From JAVBPT01 sp031549455 (lineage in GTDB: Bacteria; Bacillota; Clostridia; Lachnospirales; JAKSVV01), in assembly GCA_031549455.1 (NCBI GenBank), contig JAVBPT010000022.1, positions 1 through 14,357 of the forward strand: a DNA stretch of 14,357 nucleotides. The letters run 5' to 3'. The position numbers were made by a program, and so were the translations under genes. Below, in pieces: positions 1-8,656 of this stretch (positions within the stretch are counted from its first letter, which is position 1; every line of letters begins with the position of its first letter). Below the pieces are notes generated by a model. The model saw only the letters and a list, made by a program, of their open reading frames with translations. It had not been told where the DNA came from and searched no databases.

Positions 1-500
1 TCAATGGTGAGCACTTCCCTTGAAAATTTTCTGATCGTAACAATTGGACCATTAATCGCCACTGGATCCAACACCACATTAAACCTTGAACCATCCAGTA
101 ACCGAGCATCCACAATCGGACTCGCCTGGTTTACTGTTCGATTTACCTTTGATACCATCTTTTGAATCATATTTTCTAATTCCTCATGTGTATGAAAGTG
201 TATAGAAATTTCTTCGATTCTACCTTCTTTTTCTATAAAAACATGATCTTTACCATTAATCATGATCTCACTAATGGAGTCGTCCAGAAGTAATTCTTCC
301 AGAATTCCCATTTTACGAAGTTGATTGAAAATCTTTATCAAAAGTGCATTCTTTTCTTCTGCGCTCAAAAACTGTTTGGACGAATATCTGATAATCTCAG
401 AGCAAATGATGCGTTTTAGCTCCTCGTCCGTGATTTCATCTCGAAAGGCAATCTCTTCTTTTATATTCCGACTGATCTCATCAAGTATGTTTTCTTTCAT
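1..500 (-). CDS. cpaF: CpaF/TadA-type secretion ATPase, N-terminal part (cut by window edge)
   Basis: This is the first 166 residues of a type II/IV secretion-superfamily ATPase that would power assembly of a Tad (Flp-type) pilus at the inner face of the membrane. The visible part is the N-terminal domain. It has a helical start, then the family's 'LLLDDSISEIMINGKDHVFIE' type segment, an all-helical stretch with a 'NQASPIVDARLLDGSRFN' motif and 'PIVTIRKFS' just before the edge, all typical of CpaF/TadA. The Walker A and B motifs lie beyond the window, so ATPase integrity cannot be judged. The start at 500 follows a GAGGGGG ribosome binding site that overlaps the stop of the upstream tadZ-like gene, 7 bases away, so the two are cotranscribed and probably translationally coupled. 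Family assignment is firm. Whether it serves a pilus, a competence system or another Tad-like secretion system is inference from the neighbours. Confidence 0.88.
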   Translation of the reverse strand, partial: MKENILDEISRNIKEEIAFRDEITDEELKRIICSEIIRYSSKQFLSAEEKNALLIKIFNQLRKMGILEELLLDDSISEIMINGKDHVFIEKEGRIEEISIHFHTHEELENMIQKMVSKVNRTVNQASPIVDARLLDGSRFNVVLDPVAINGPIVTIRKFSREVLTI

Positions 501-507
501 ATCCCCC

Positions 508-1431
508 TCACACGTTCATTAATTCCTTCAAGTCTCTTGAGATCGTGTTTCTGCAAAATCCAAACTCTGTTATTTTGGCTTCATACTCCTCTCTCTGATT
601 TAGAGTAGATAAGTATTTTCTGAACTTCTCAAGCTTTATTGTCCCTTCTTTTGTCTTAATCAAGAGCAGTTTATCCGTCTCTTCCAAAACGGCGAGTAAA
701 GTTTTATCAAACTTTGAATCCATATCAATCACGATGTAATCATACCCCATTTTTTTGATCTTCTTAATTAAAAGTCGTATCCTTTTCGAATCCATTTCCA
801 GCATATCCAGTGCATTCTCCGGTGGAATAAAAGTATCTATATTCTCCTCTTGTTTCACAATATATTCCTTTGTGATAATGGTCGCATTTTCCTGCTCCAC
901 CTGATATAGAGCTGAAGTAATTGAATTTTTCCCCTCCATCAGTTTAAAATACTCCGTAAAATCTGTGATGGATTCCAGATTTAGATAAAACACCTTTTTA
1001 GACTTGGATAAATATCCCGCTAGTCTTGTAGAAACAAAGGTTTTGCCCGTTCCACCATTCGGAGAATAAACGGTAATAATTTTTGTCTTCACCTTGTTCT
1101 TTTGGTTGGATACCGCTCTAAAGATTTCAGATACGATATTTTCACCCGATGCATATTTAAAAATTTCTTTTTTTTCATTTCCCTTAATATCATAATCATT
1201 TTCTTTTAAAATCATATAGTTATCAAAGCCAACCTTTTCTTGGTAGGCCAGTCCTTCGCTAACAAGCACCAGATCGATATTTTCTATCCTTTCCTCCACA
1301 CACTCATACGCCTTTTTAAGGCTTGAACAAATGGTGAGTTTAATATCCTCCTGATTATTTCTGACCACATAGCGAAGAAGCATGTTGGCATATTCCTCGT
1401 CGTTTTCTATTAATATCACATTGAGCTTCAT
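508..1431 (-). CDS. TadZ/CpaE-like pilus-assembly ATPase with degenerate receiver domain
   Basis: The 307-residue protein has an N-terminal receiver-like domain (about residues 1-110) followed by a ParA/MinD-type ATPase domain. Proteins of this TadZ/CpaE family localise Tad pilus machinery in the cell. The ATPase domain opens with a P-loop 'SPNGGTGKT' at residues 123-131. The usual signature lysine before GG is Asn, as seen in other atypical TadZ-like proteins. A later 'YDYIVIDMDS' matches the Walker B strand. In the receiver domain the strand that normally carries the phospho-accepting Asp reads 'DLVLVSEG', so phosphorylation is unlikely. The start was placed at 1431 rather than 1443 because GGAGG lies 6 bases before 1431 and overlaps the comEC stop, which ends only 2 bases upstream. 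Family assignment is strong; the exact role is inferred from cpaF next door. Confidence 0.85.
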   Translation of the reverse strand: MKLNVILIENDEEYANMLLRYVVRNNQEDIKLTICSSLKKAYECVEERIENIDLVLVSEGLAYQEKVGFDNYMILKENDYDIKGNEKKEIFKYASGENIVSEIFRAVSNQKNKVKTKIITVYSPNGGTGKTFVSTRLAGYLSKSKKVFYLNLESITDFTEYFKLMEGKNSITSALYQVEQENATIITKEYIVKQEENIDTFIPPENALDMLEMDSKRIRLLIKKIKKMGYDYIVIDMDSKFDKTLLAVLEETDKLLLIKTKEGTIKLEKFRKYLSTLNQREEYEAKITEFGFCRNTISRDLKELMNV

Positions 1432-1433
1432 TT

Positions 1434-3674
1434 CTACCTCCATATCTCTAGCGAGATCATACCAAATCGACTTGTACTTTTGACATCCACACCATACCGC
1501 TCATAAATTTTAGAAACCCGGTTTCTCCACTCTTGTTCATTCTTTGCATCTCCCGAAAGGATTGAGAGCCGAGGCCGAAAGACCGAAAATAGGTTTTCCG
1601 TAGAAGAGGTCGTAGAACCATGATGCGGAATGGTTAAAAGATATACCTCCTCCTGCTCCTCCATTCTTTCTGCCAAGAGCTTTTCTCCTTCTTTTTCAAT
1701 GTCCCCTGTGAAAATAATTTTTTTATCTCTATATTCCATCCGAAATACAAGCGAATAGTTATTAACGTTCAGTTCAAAGTGATCAATATTTTGAGGTGGG
1801 TAGACGCATGTAAATTTCATTTCTCCCACCGTAAACTGATCACCCTTTTTAAAATAGTAAACGGGGATCCCCTTTTGTTCACACTTTTTAATTAATATTT
1901 GAGCAAGTGGTTTTTCATTTATCTTTCCAATTGGAAGAATGACCGCCCCCGTCTCAATGAGATCTAAAATCTCTATAATCCCCTGAATATGATCCTGGTC
2001 TGGATGTGTCACGATTGCCACATCCACCCGTCTCGCTCCAGAAAGCTGAAGATAAGGAAAGAGTATGTTTGCCCCCGTATTTCTTTTGGCCTGCGTTCTT
2101 AACCCCCCACCATCGACCAGAACAGTTCTCTTCTGGCGATCCATCATGAAGGATGCGCTACCATGTTTCACATCCAAAAAAGTAACTGTAAGAAGCGGTT
2201 TCAAGAAAAGGTTTAGAAGAATTAGAATGGTAATCATCATTACCGAAAGCGCAATCCAGACTACTTTTTTTCTATCTTTTTTAACTTCTTCCTTGTTTTG
2301 AATGTGATAATATAAAACCAAAATGGAGCAGTAACTTGCCAGAATCGCGAGAATGCCAATCCTTCCTGTAAACAGTTTTGATATTTTGAGACTTGTAATC
2401 CATCTCAGAATAGTCTCATAATACATAAGAATCATTTTCGGAATATAAGCCAGTACCGTGGCCAAACCAAAATGAATCTTATATATCAGCATGAGGCTCA
2501 TGCTACTGATAACAAGCACTTTTACAAAAGGAAGCACAAAAAGATTAGCCACAATGCTCCCTAGTGGGACCATATAAAAGTTATAAGCGATGATTGGAAA
2601 GGTGAACATGAAACTCGAAAGATTCACTGTCATGTTGCCAACCCAACTCTTTAATCGCTTATTTCGGATCTTATACGATAAATTTGGACTGGATACGATC
2701 GCAATCACCGCCGTAAACGAAAGCAAAAAACCGATATTCCACAAATAGAGTGGTTCATAGAGCAAAAGCACAACTCCCGCAATCGCAAGGCTATTTTTAA
2801 CGTTATAATCTCTCTCCACCACCTTTGCAAATAGGAAAATAGAAACCATTATACAAGCTCTGACCGTTGAGATTGAGGCCCCTGTTAAAATAGTGTAAAA
2901 AAGAACGATGCAGATCGAAAGGAGCGCCGAGATTTTTTCATTCAACCCTGCTTTTTGAAAGATTGAAAAAATAAAACTACTTAGAATACCCACATGAAGT
3001 CCCGATATCGCCAGTATATGAACCACCCCTGTGTCCGCATACAAGTCTCTCACATCCTGATCCAAACTTTGTGAATCCCCTAGTATCATTGTCTTTAGGA
3101 TTCCTGAATCTGGGTCCTCAAAAAGTTGATCATATATTGAGCGTAGTTGACTTTTAAAATCATAAAGGCGGACTTTTAAACCTCGATTCTCTTCTACCTT
3201 TTGTATCTCCCCGTAAAATTTGTAATAAATTTTCTGTGTATACAGATAACCAAGTTCATCAAATTGTCCTTTATTGGTCGCAGCACTTGGTTTATAGATG
3301 TAACCCTTTATAAAGACTCGGTACCCCTCTTTTAAATCCAGAAGATCCGAGTAAAGCGTAATCCGTTCCCTTTCCTTTTCCAACCTTACGACCAGGTTAA
3401 CTCCGCTTCCTGCCTGTTTCATTTTCTGAATCGTTCCAACATATTCTGATGTCTTATAAACCTTTTCATCCAGTGAGCCCTTATGGTTTAAACTTATAGA
3501 ACATCTAAAATAACCAAGTATAAATGCCAGTAGCAGTAAGAAAAGATAAACCAGTCTTCTTTCTTTTTTTAAAAAAACAAAAAAGGAAAAGCCAAGAATG
3601 AAAAGTCCTATCTGATACATTATAGGTAGGCGGTATGAAAAAATCCCCAAAATAAACTGTATAATGTAAAACAT
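1434..3674 (-). CDS. comEC: ComEC-type DNA uptake channel with C-terminal metallo-beta-lactamase domain
   Basis: A 746-residue polytopic membrane protein of the ComEC/Rec2 family, which carries transforming single-stranded DNA across the cytoplasmic membrane. Three parts are visible. An N-terminal hydrophobic segment leads into a soluble OB-like DUF4131 region. A central multi-pass Competence domain bears the hallmark 'HILAISGLHVGIL'. A C-terminal metallo-beta-lactamase-like domain runs from about residue 495, with 'HPDQDH' at 557-562, 'FTGDIEKEGE' and 'IPHHGS'. The entry motif normally written DVGQGDA reads 'DVKHGSA' here (from residue 501). The start at 3674 is chosen over the GTG at 3689 because AAGGAGG lies 5 bases upstream of it. 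Length is normal for the family and the frame is intact. It heads a tight group with the tadZ-like gene and cpaF. No clear sigma-A promoter was found in the 158 bases upstream. Confidence 0.93.
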   Translation of the reverse strand: MFYIIQFILGIFSYRLPIMYQIGLFILGFSFFVFLKKERRLVYLFLLLLAFILGYFRCSISLNHKGSLDEKVYKTSEYVGTIQKMKQAGSGVNLVVRLEKERERITLYSDLLDLKEGYRVFIKGYIYKPSAATNKGQFDELGYLYTQKIYYKFYGEIQKVEENRGLKVRLYDFKSQLRSIYDQLFEDPDSGILKTMILGDSQSLDQDVRDLYADTGVVHILAISGLHVGILSSFIFSIFQKAGLNEKISALLSICIVLFYTILTGASISTVRACIMVSIFLFAKVVERDYNVKNSLAIAGVVLLLYEPLYLWNIGFLLSFTAVIAIVSSPNLSYKIRNKRLKSWVGNMTVNLSSFMFTFPIIAYNFYMVPLGSIVANLFVLPFVKVLVISSMSLMLIYKIHFGLATVLAYIPKMILMYYETILRWITSLKISKLFTGRIGILAILASYCSILVLYYHIQNKEEVKKDRKKVVWIALSVMMITILILLNLFLKPLLTVTFLDVKHGSASFMMDRQKRTVLVDGGGLRTQAKRNTGANILFPYLQLSGARRVDVAIVTHPDQDHIQGIIEILDLIETGAVILPIGKINEKPLAQILIKKCEQKGIPVYYFKKGDQFTVGEMKFTCVYPPQNIDHFELNVNNYSLVFRMEYRDKKIIFTGDIEKEGEKLLAERMEEQEEVYLLTIPHHGSTTSSTENLFSVFRPRLSILSGDAKNEQEWRNRVSKIYERYGVDVKSTSRFGMISLEIWR

Positions 3675-3832
3675 CTTGGCCTCCTTCACTTATACATCTT
3701 ATTAAAGTTAGCGGAGGTTTAAAATAAGCCAGGCATAAGCTTGCAGAAACTTCGACATAAAATGACATCAAAATAAAAGAAGCGCAGTCTATCTCTAAAA
3801 ACATGCACTTCATTTAATGTTTCCATTTTTTA

Positions 3833-4408
3833 CTAATTTGCTTTGCTTTTTAAATATGCTTCTCTCAATATAGAATACACACTCAAATCTATAAAGTCTC
3901 CCTTTTGAATTCTACATCTTCGTAAGGTCCCCTCGTATGTAAGACCATTTTTTTGCATCACCCTTCCGGAGGCGATGTTTTCTTTAACATGCCTGATCTG
4001 CAGTCTTTCCAGATTCATCTTTTCAAAAGCAAACGGAATAATTTCGCCAAGTGCCTCTGTCATGATACCTTGATTCCAGTAATCCTTATTTAACACATAC
4101 CCCACTTCTGCGCTTTGATTTTCTCGGTCCCAGCTCATCAGCTCGATTGCACCGATGAACCTTCCCTCTTCTTTATACTCGATCCCCCATGGAGCCGTTA
4201 CACCCTCTTCATATCTCCCAAGAACAAACTGGATGTAGTCTTGGGTCGCCTCCCTATTTTGATGTGTATCCCATGTCATATACTGACTCACCTCATCAAG
4301 GCTTGCATATGCGTATAAATCCTCTAGGTCCTCTATTCTAAACTTCCGAAGAAGTAGTCTTTTGGTTTCAATCTGTGGCAACTCTTTAAATGGATTGTTT
4401 TCTTCCAT
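3833..4408 (-). CDS. RimJ/RimL-family GNAT N-acetyltransferase
   Basis: A 191-residue cytoplasmic acetyltransferase of the GNAT superfamily (Acetyltransf_3, RimJ/RimL-like). Such enzymes move an acetyl group from acetyl-CoA to the N-terminus of ribosomal proteins or to other amines. The N-terminus 'IETKRLLLRKFRIEDLEDLYAY' is typical. 'DYWNQGIMTEAL' is the acetyl-CoA pyrophosphate-binding segment, and 'NIASGRVMQKNGLTYEG' is the conserved C-terminal motif. The start at 4408 has an AGGAGGAG site immediately upstream. The gene begins 8 bases after the end of pgi, so it is the last gene of the cdaA-cdaR-glmS-pgi run. The substrate cannot be read from the sequence. The stop codon is TAG. Confidence 0.88.
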   Translation of the reverse strand: MEENNPFKELPQIETKRLLLRKFRIEDLEDLYAYASLDEVSQYMTWDTHQNREATQDYIQFVLGRYEEGVTAPWGIEYKEEGRFIGAIELMSWDRENQSAEVGYVLNKDYWNQGIMTEALGEIIPFAFEKMNLERLQIRHVKENIASGRVMQKNGLTYEGTLRRCRIQKGDFIDLSVYSILREAYLKSKAN

Positions 4409-4416
4409 TTCTCCTC

Positions 4417-5835
4417 CTATCTGATTATAAACCGTTCCTCTTTTTGCTTTGCCTCCTCCATTTCTCTTCTCTTTGATTCATAGCCTGGCTTATTAAACAT
4501 CGCATAGGTCGCATTCTTACTTTCTTCCACACCTGGTTGATCAAACGCATTAATATTCATTAATTCACCCATAAAGCCCGTTGCAATTTCCATCATTTGT
4601 ATAAATTCTCCAATTGTAAAGGCATTTACTCTTGGGAAAAGAATGGCCATATTCATTTTGGAAGACCTCATAAGCGCATACTCTGTGGAGGCTTGCTCAA
4701 TATGAATCAACTCATTTTGGGTATGGCCACCCAGGAAAGAGATATTTTTAATCTCTTCATACACAGCCGGAATCATAAGCTCTTTTTTATATTCTTTTAC
4801 ACCCAGTGTAATAATCACCTTATCATCTGGACCCTCCGAGTAAAGTTGTAGCTGTGAGTGTTGATCTGTTACCCCCAGCGCCTTAACCGGTGTTTGCCCG
4901 GCATGCACAACTTTCCCTTCCAAATCATATTTTTTTCCAATGGATTCCGCCCAAAGCTGCGCATACCAATCTGACATGTATTTTAAGCTATCTGCATATG
5001 GCATCATCACAGACATATTTCTGCCTTGATTCATGGCAATGAAATGAAGCGTGGCAAACATATAAGCTGGATTTTGATACACATCCTCTCTGCTGCAAAG
5101 CTCGTCCATATAGGCTGCGCCCTTCAATAATTCCTCTATATCAATGCCGCACATCGCCGCCGCCAGAAGTCCAACTGAACTCAGCTCCGAATATCTTCCG
5201 CCCACGCCAGATGGGATGACAAAAGATCTGTACCCTTTTTTCTTTGCAATCTCAACCAGGTTTCCCTTTTCTCGATCTGTAGTAAACACAATGTTTCCAC
5301 GGATCTTATCCGAACCCACTTTTTCCTCAAGCATTTTCTCTAAGATCATAAATTGGGACATGGTCTCAGAAGTGCTTCCAGACTTAGAGACCACATTAAA
5401 CAAACATTTTTCAATATCCACCACATCTAAAAATCCAGAAATCCTTTCTGGATCCACATTATCCAGCACATATAAGCGTGGATACCCATTTCTTTTTTCT
5501 TTGGTCAGTTCGTTATAATACGGATGGTTTAAGGCCTGTTGCACAGCGATTGGGCCAAGCGCTGACCCACCAATCCCAAGAACAACAAATGCTTCAATAT
5601 CATTCTTTACAGCATTTACGTATTCTTTTATCTCCGAAACAAGGTCCATCTGTTCAAAAGGAAGTCTCCTAAAGTCCATCATTCCATTTGTTTTTTTGAT
5701 CATCATGTTGTTATGGGAAAGCCTTATTTTCTCTTTTAAGCTTTCGATTTCCTGAGCGGTTATTCCCTTCCCTCCTATATAATCTGCCATCATATAGTTG
5801 TAATCAAGAATAAGTCCTAAATTATTTTCATTCAT
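4417..5835 (-). CDS. pgi: glucose-6-phosphate isomerase
   Basis: A 472-residue cytoplasmic phosphoglucose isomerase, interconverting glucose-6-phosphate and fructose-6-phosphate. Two SIS-fold halves are recognisable. Key motifs are 'GIGGSALGP' (from residue 87), the sugar-phosphate-binding 'SKSGST' (about 150-155), the family signature 'SGVGGRYSELSSVG' (about 209 onward), 'QLWAESIGKK' with the catalytic Glu, and 'TDQHSQLQ' with the catalytic His. The start at 5835 is preferred over the in-frame ATG at 5850 because AAGGAG, which lies inside those first codons, is correctly spaced from 5835. It follows glmS by 22 bases. Pgi makes the fructose-6-phosphate that GlmS uses, so the pairing is metabolically coherent. 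Length is slightly above the 450 or so residues of the Bacillus enzyme. Confidence 0.96.
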   Translation of the reverse strand: MNENNLGLILDYNYMMADYIGGKGITAQEIESLKEKIRLSHNNMMIKKTNGMMDFRRLPFEQMDLVSEIKEYVNAVKNDIEAFVVLGIGGSALGPIAVQQALNHPYYNELTKEKRNGYPRLYVLDNVDPERISGFLDVVDIEKCLFNVVSKSGSTSETMSQFMILEKMLEEKVGSDKIRGNIVFTTDREKGNLVEIAKKKGYRSFVIPSGVGGRYSELSSVGLLAAAMCGIDIEELLKGAAYMDELCSREDVYQNPAYMFATLHFIAMNQGRNMSVMMPYADSLKYMSDWYAQLWAESIGKKYDLEGKVVHAGQTPVKALGVTDQHSQLQLYSEGPDDKVIITLGVKEYKKELMIPAVYEEIKNISFLGGHTQNELIHIEQASTEYALMRSSKMNMAILFPRVNAFTIGEFIQMMEIATGFMGELMNINAFDQPGVEESKNATYAMFNKPGYESKRREMEEAKQKEERFIIR

Positions 5836-5857
5836 TTTTTTCTCCTTCATTCATTCC

Positions 5858-7675
5858 TTACTCGACGGTGACAGACTTTGCAAGGTTTCTTGGTTTATCC
5901 ACATCGTTTTCAAGAAATATTGACATATAATATGCAATGAGCTGTTGTGGTATATTGGCAAGCACCGATGAGAACTCTTTTTTGGTACTTGGAATGTAAA
6001 TGACAGAGTCCGCGGTGTCGCTCAGATCCGTTCCCTCCTCTGCAATGACTAGAACCTTTGCCCCCCGTGCTTTTACCTCTTTTAGATTGCTGATGGTCTT
6101 TTCTATTAAACGGTCATCCATTAAAATTCCAATCACCAGTGTTGCATTTTCCATTAACGCAATGGGTCCATGCTTTAGCTCTCCAGCCTCATAAGCCTCA
6201 CTATGTACATAGGCGATTTCCTTTAGCTTAAGAGAACCCTCCTTGGCCACATAATAGTCCATCCCCCTTCCGATGTAGAATACATTTTTGGATTTATAGT
6301 ATTTTTTCGCGATTTCCCGAATGTCTTCTACTTTCTCTAAAACCATTTCTACCTTATGGGAAAGACCGAGTATTTCCTTCTTGGCCTCCTCAAATTCCGG
6401 CTCTGTCATCTTCCCTTTTTTGAGTGCAATATAGAGCGTGAGAAGATAGATACAGACAAGTTGTGCCGTATAGGCTTTGGTGGATGCCACAGCAATCTCT
6501 GGGCCTGCGGAGGTATAAAGTGTAATGTCGCTTTCACGATCAATGCTACTTCCCACCACATTCACAATGCCGAGTGTTGTGGCCTTCTTTTCCTTGGCCA
6601 ATCTAAGCGCCGCCAATGTATCCGCCGTTTCACCGGATTGGGAAATCACCACCACTAACGTTTTATTGTCCACAATCGGATCCTTGTAGCGGAACTCGGA
6701 GGACACATCCACCTCGATGGGAATCCGAATCATTTTCTCAATCAGACTCTTCCCGATGAGTGCAGCATGATAAGCTGTACCGCAAGCCACAAAGTAAATT
6801 CGGTTGAAATGATTGATATCCAATTTTGTATCAAAGAGTTGCACATCCGTTGTGAGCGCACTCAAACGCCCAGAAAGGGTATCTCGGATGACTTTGGGCT
6901 GCTCAAATATTTCTTTTTGCATGAAGTGGTCGTATCCGCCTTTTTCAGCGGCAGCAATACTCCAGGTGATTTCCTTGGTCTCTGTTGCCACTTCCTCGCC
7001 ATTTTCATCGTATATTTTAACCTCATCTGCTGTGATTTTAGCCATCTGTTTATCTTCTAGGATAATGACTTCCCTTGTGTATTCAAGAAATGCCGGAATA
7101 TCTGATGCAATAAAGTTCTCATCCTTCCCTTTTCCGACAATCAGTGGACTATCCTTTTTAATACAGTATAAAGTATCCGGTTCATTGTTAAACAGGATCG
7201 CAAGCGCATAAGACCCACGTAGTCTTTCTTGTAAAAGCTTAAGTGTTTCTAGTGCACTACCTTGGTAGAGTTTCTGAATCAAGTGCGGAATCACTTCTGT
7301 ATCCGTTTCGGAAATGAAATCATACCCCTCTTTAATAAGCTCGTTTTTTAATTCGAGATAGTTTTCTATAATGCCGTTATGAACTAGCACAATCGACTTG
7401 TCCTTATTAAAATGTGGATGAGAGTTGAGATCGGATGGTTTTCCATGCGTTGCCCATCTTGTATGCCCGATACCAAGATTGGATTGAATATTCATATTCT
7501 TGGTCTTCTTCTCCAACTTCTCAAGCCGTCCATTCTCTTTTATAATCTGTATCTCCTTTTTGGTTGTTAACGCAATTCCCGCCGAGTCATATCCTCTATA
7601 CTCCAACTTTCCAAGGCCACTCAGCAACACCTCTTTTACATCCCTATTTCCGACATAACCTACAATACCGCACAT
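5858..7675 (-). CDS. glmS: glutamine--fructose-6-phosphate aminotransferase (isomerizing)
   Basis: A 605-residue GlmS, which makes glucosamine-6-phosphate from fructose-6-phosphate and glutamine, the first committed step toward UDP-GlcNAc and peptidoglycan. The N-terminal class II glutaminase domain starts 'MCGIVGYVG', with the nucleophile Cys exposed after Met removal. It is followed by 'GHTRWATHG', 'VHNGIIENY' and 'SETDTEVI'. Two SIS domains follow, with 'SQSGETADT', 'ASTKAYTAQ' and 'GELKHGPIAL'. The C-terminus 'DKPRNLAKSVTVE' is the canonical GlmS tail. All key motifs are intact and the length is standard. The start at 7675 has a good AAGGAG site that overlaps the cdaR stop, with only 12 bases between the genes. 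There is therefore no intergenic room for a glmS ribozyme. Confidence 0.98.
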   Translation of the reverse strand: MCGIVGYVGNRDVKEVLLSGLGKLEYRGYDSAGIALTTKKEIQIIKENGRLEKLEKKTKNMNIQSNLGIGHTRWATHGKPSDLNSHPHFNKDKSIVLVHNGIIENYLELKNELIKEGYDFISETDTEVIPHLIQKLYQGSALETLKLLQERLRGSYALAILFNNEPDTLYCIKKDSPLIVGKGKDENFIASDIPAFLEYTREVIILEDKQMAKITADEVKIYDENGEEVATETKEITWSIAAAEKGGYDHFMQKEIFEQPKVIRDTLSGRLSALTTDVQLFDTKLDINHFNRIYFVACGTAYHAALIGKSLIEKMIRIPIEVDVSSEFRYKDPIVDNKTLVVVISQSGETADTLAALRLAKEKKATTLGIVNVVGSSIDRESDITLYTSAGPEIAVASTKAYTAQLVCIYLLTLYIALKKGKMTEPEFEEAKKEILGLSHKVEMVLEKVEDIREIAKKYYKSKNVFYIGRGMDYYVAKEGSLKLKEIAYVHSEAYEAGELKHGPIALMENATLVIGILMDDRLIEKTISNLKEVKARGAKVLVIAEEGTDLSDTADSVIYIPSTKKEFSSVLANIPQQLIAYYMSIFLENDVDKPRNLAKSVTVE

Positions 7676-7687
7676 ATGTTCTACTCC

Positions 7688-8656
7688 TTATCTTCTAATT
7701 TCGTATGAAATAAATATCTCGTCAATATTTCCGAGTTCAACAACCTCTTTTGGTAAAGAGATTTTCTCTTTAGTATTATATTTGCCTTCTTTATTGTTTA
7801 TTTCAACTTTTACGTGCAAATCGTTTGGAAACTCATCCACCACCCTTTCGTCCCCCAGTATTGTGATCGCCGAAGGTTCCATTTTGATGTCGATTAGGTT
7901 TAGATCCTCCTGAATGGTATTTACAATATCCGCAATGAGCTTTACCTCTTTTTTCTTGACAATGTCATACTGCACCGTCACCGTTTCTTGACTCAGCTTA
8001 ATATTATTTACAATCTCCCCACGCTCATCATAGATATGAACAGCTATCGGCATACGATCTACCCTATTTGTGATGTCAATAATAATTCTTGCCTCTTTCA
8101 CTTTTCGAATCAAACCCTTTGGCCCTGTTAGTGTGATATTGCTTGGGAGAATTTTGATGCTATCATTTTTAATCTCATAGTTCTTCTCTAAACTTCCATT
8201 AATCCCATACACGATCTCCTGGTTGCTCTCTGCCAGTTCATCCACGTATACCTTAATCATATCCATACTTTGGGATTCTAACTTTACTGTTTTGAAACTA
8301 TTTGGAAAGTCAATCTCAATCGGCAGATATTTGTTAAACGTTCCTTCCTCTGCCTCATAACGCTCATACTCTGATAGATCCACCACTCCTTTAATCTCAT
8401 CCCTCAAATTTCTTATCTTATCCACTTCCAGCTTGCTTCCGGAGAAGCGAACCGTAAGATCCTTTTCCTCCATTCCATAATACATAATGTGTTCCACAAA
8501 AAGAGCGTCTTCGTTAATGATCTCTATCACAATATTTCGAATGGTCACATTCTCTGTTGGATTTTCCACGTTGATCACAATTACCCAAAGGACCATCGCT
8601 ATAAAGATAGATAAAAAAAACCACCATTCATTTTTTGTTTTATTTGCTACCTTCAT
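7688..8656 (-). CDS. cdaR: CdaR (YbbR-domain) regulator of the CdaA diadenylate cyclase
   Basis: A 322-residue protein with one N-terminal membrane anchor ('WWFFLSIFIAMVLWVIVINV', about residues 11-30) followed by an extracytoplasmic region of repeated YbbR domains rich in beta strands. Recurring 'vtltGpkgli.kv.ea' type segments appear, e.g. 'ILPSNITLTGPKGLIRKVKEA' near the middle. CdaR binds CdaA and modulates c-di-AMP synthesis at the membrane. Its ATG overlaps the cdaA stop by four bases (ATGA), the usual coupling in this operon type. The assignment rests as much on the gene order as on the sequence, since YbbR repeats are poorly conserved, but both agree. Confidence 0.92.
   Translation of the reverse strand: MKVANKTKNEWWFFLSIFIAMVLWVIVINVENPTENVTIRNIVIEIINEDALFVEHIMYYGMEEKDLTVRFSGSKLEVDKIRNLRDEIKGVVDLSEYERYEAEEGTFNKYLPIEIDFPNSFKTVKLESQSMDMIKVYVDELAESNQEIVYGINGSLEKNYEIKNDSIKILPSNITLTGPKGLIRKVKEARIIIDITNRVDRMPIAVHIYDERGEIVNNIKLSQETVTVQYDIVKKKEVKLIADIVNTIQEDLNLIDIKMEPSAITILGDERVVDEFPNDLHVKVEINNKEGKYNTKEKISLPKEVVELGNIDEIFISYEIRR

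Noticed and set aside
3505..3813. 102-codon leftward open frame at the 5' side of comEC
   Set aside because: It overlaps the comEC N-terminus in another frame, has no ribosome binding site and its sequence has no protein-like pattern.
3675..3832. Terminator or promoter between the GNAT gene and comEC
   Set aside because: Only a 4-bp AAGC/GCTT hairpin with a long loop and a TATAAG without a matching -35 are visible; neither is strong enough to call.
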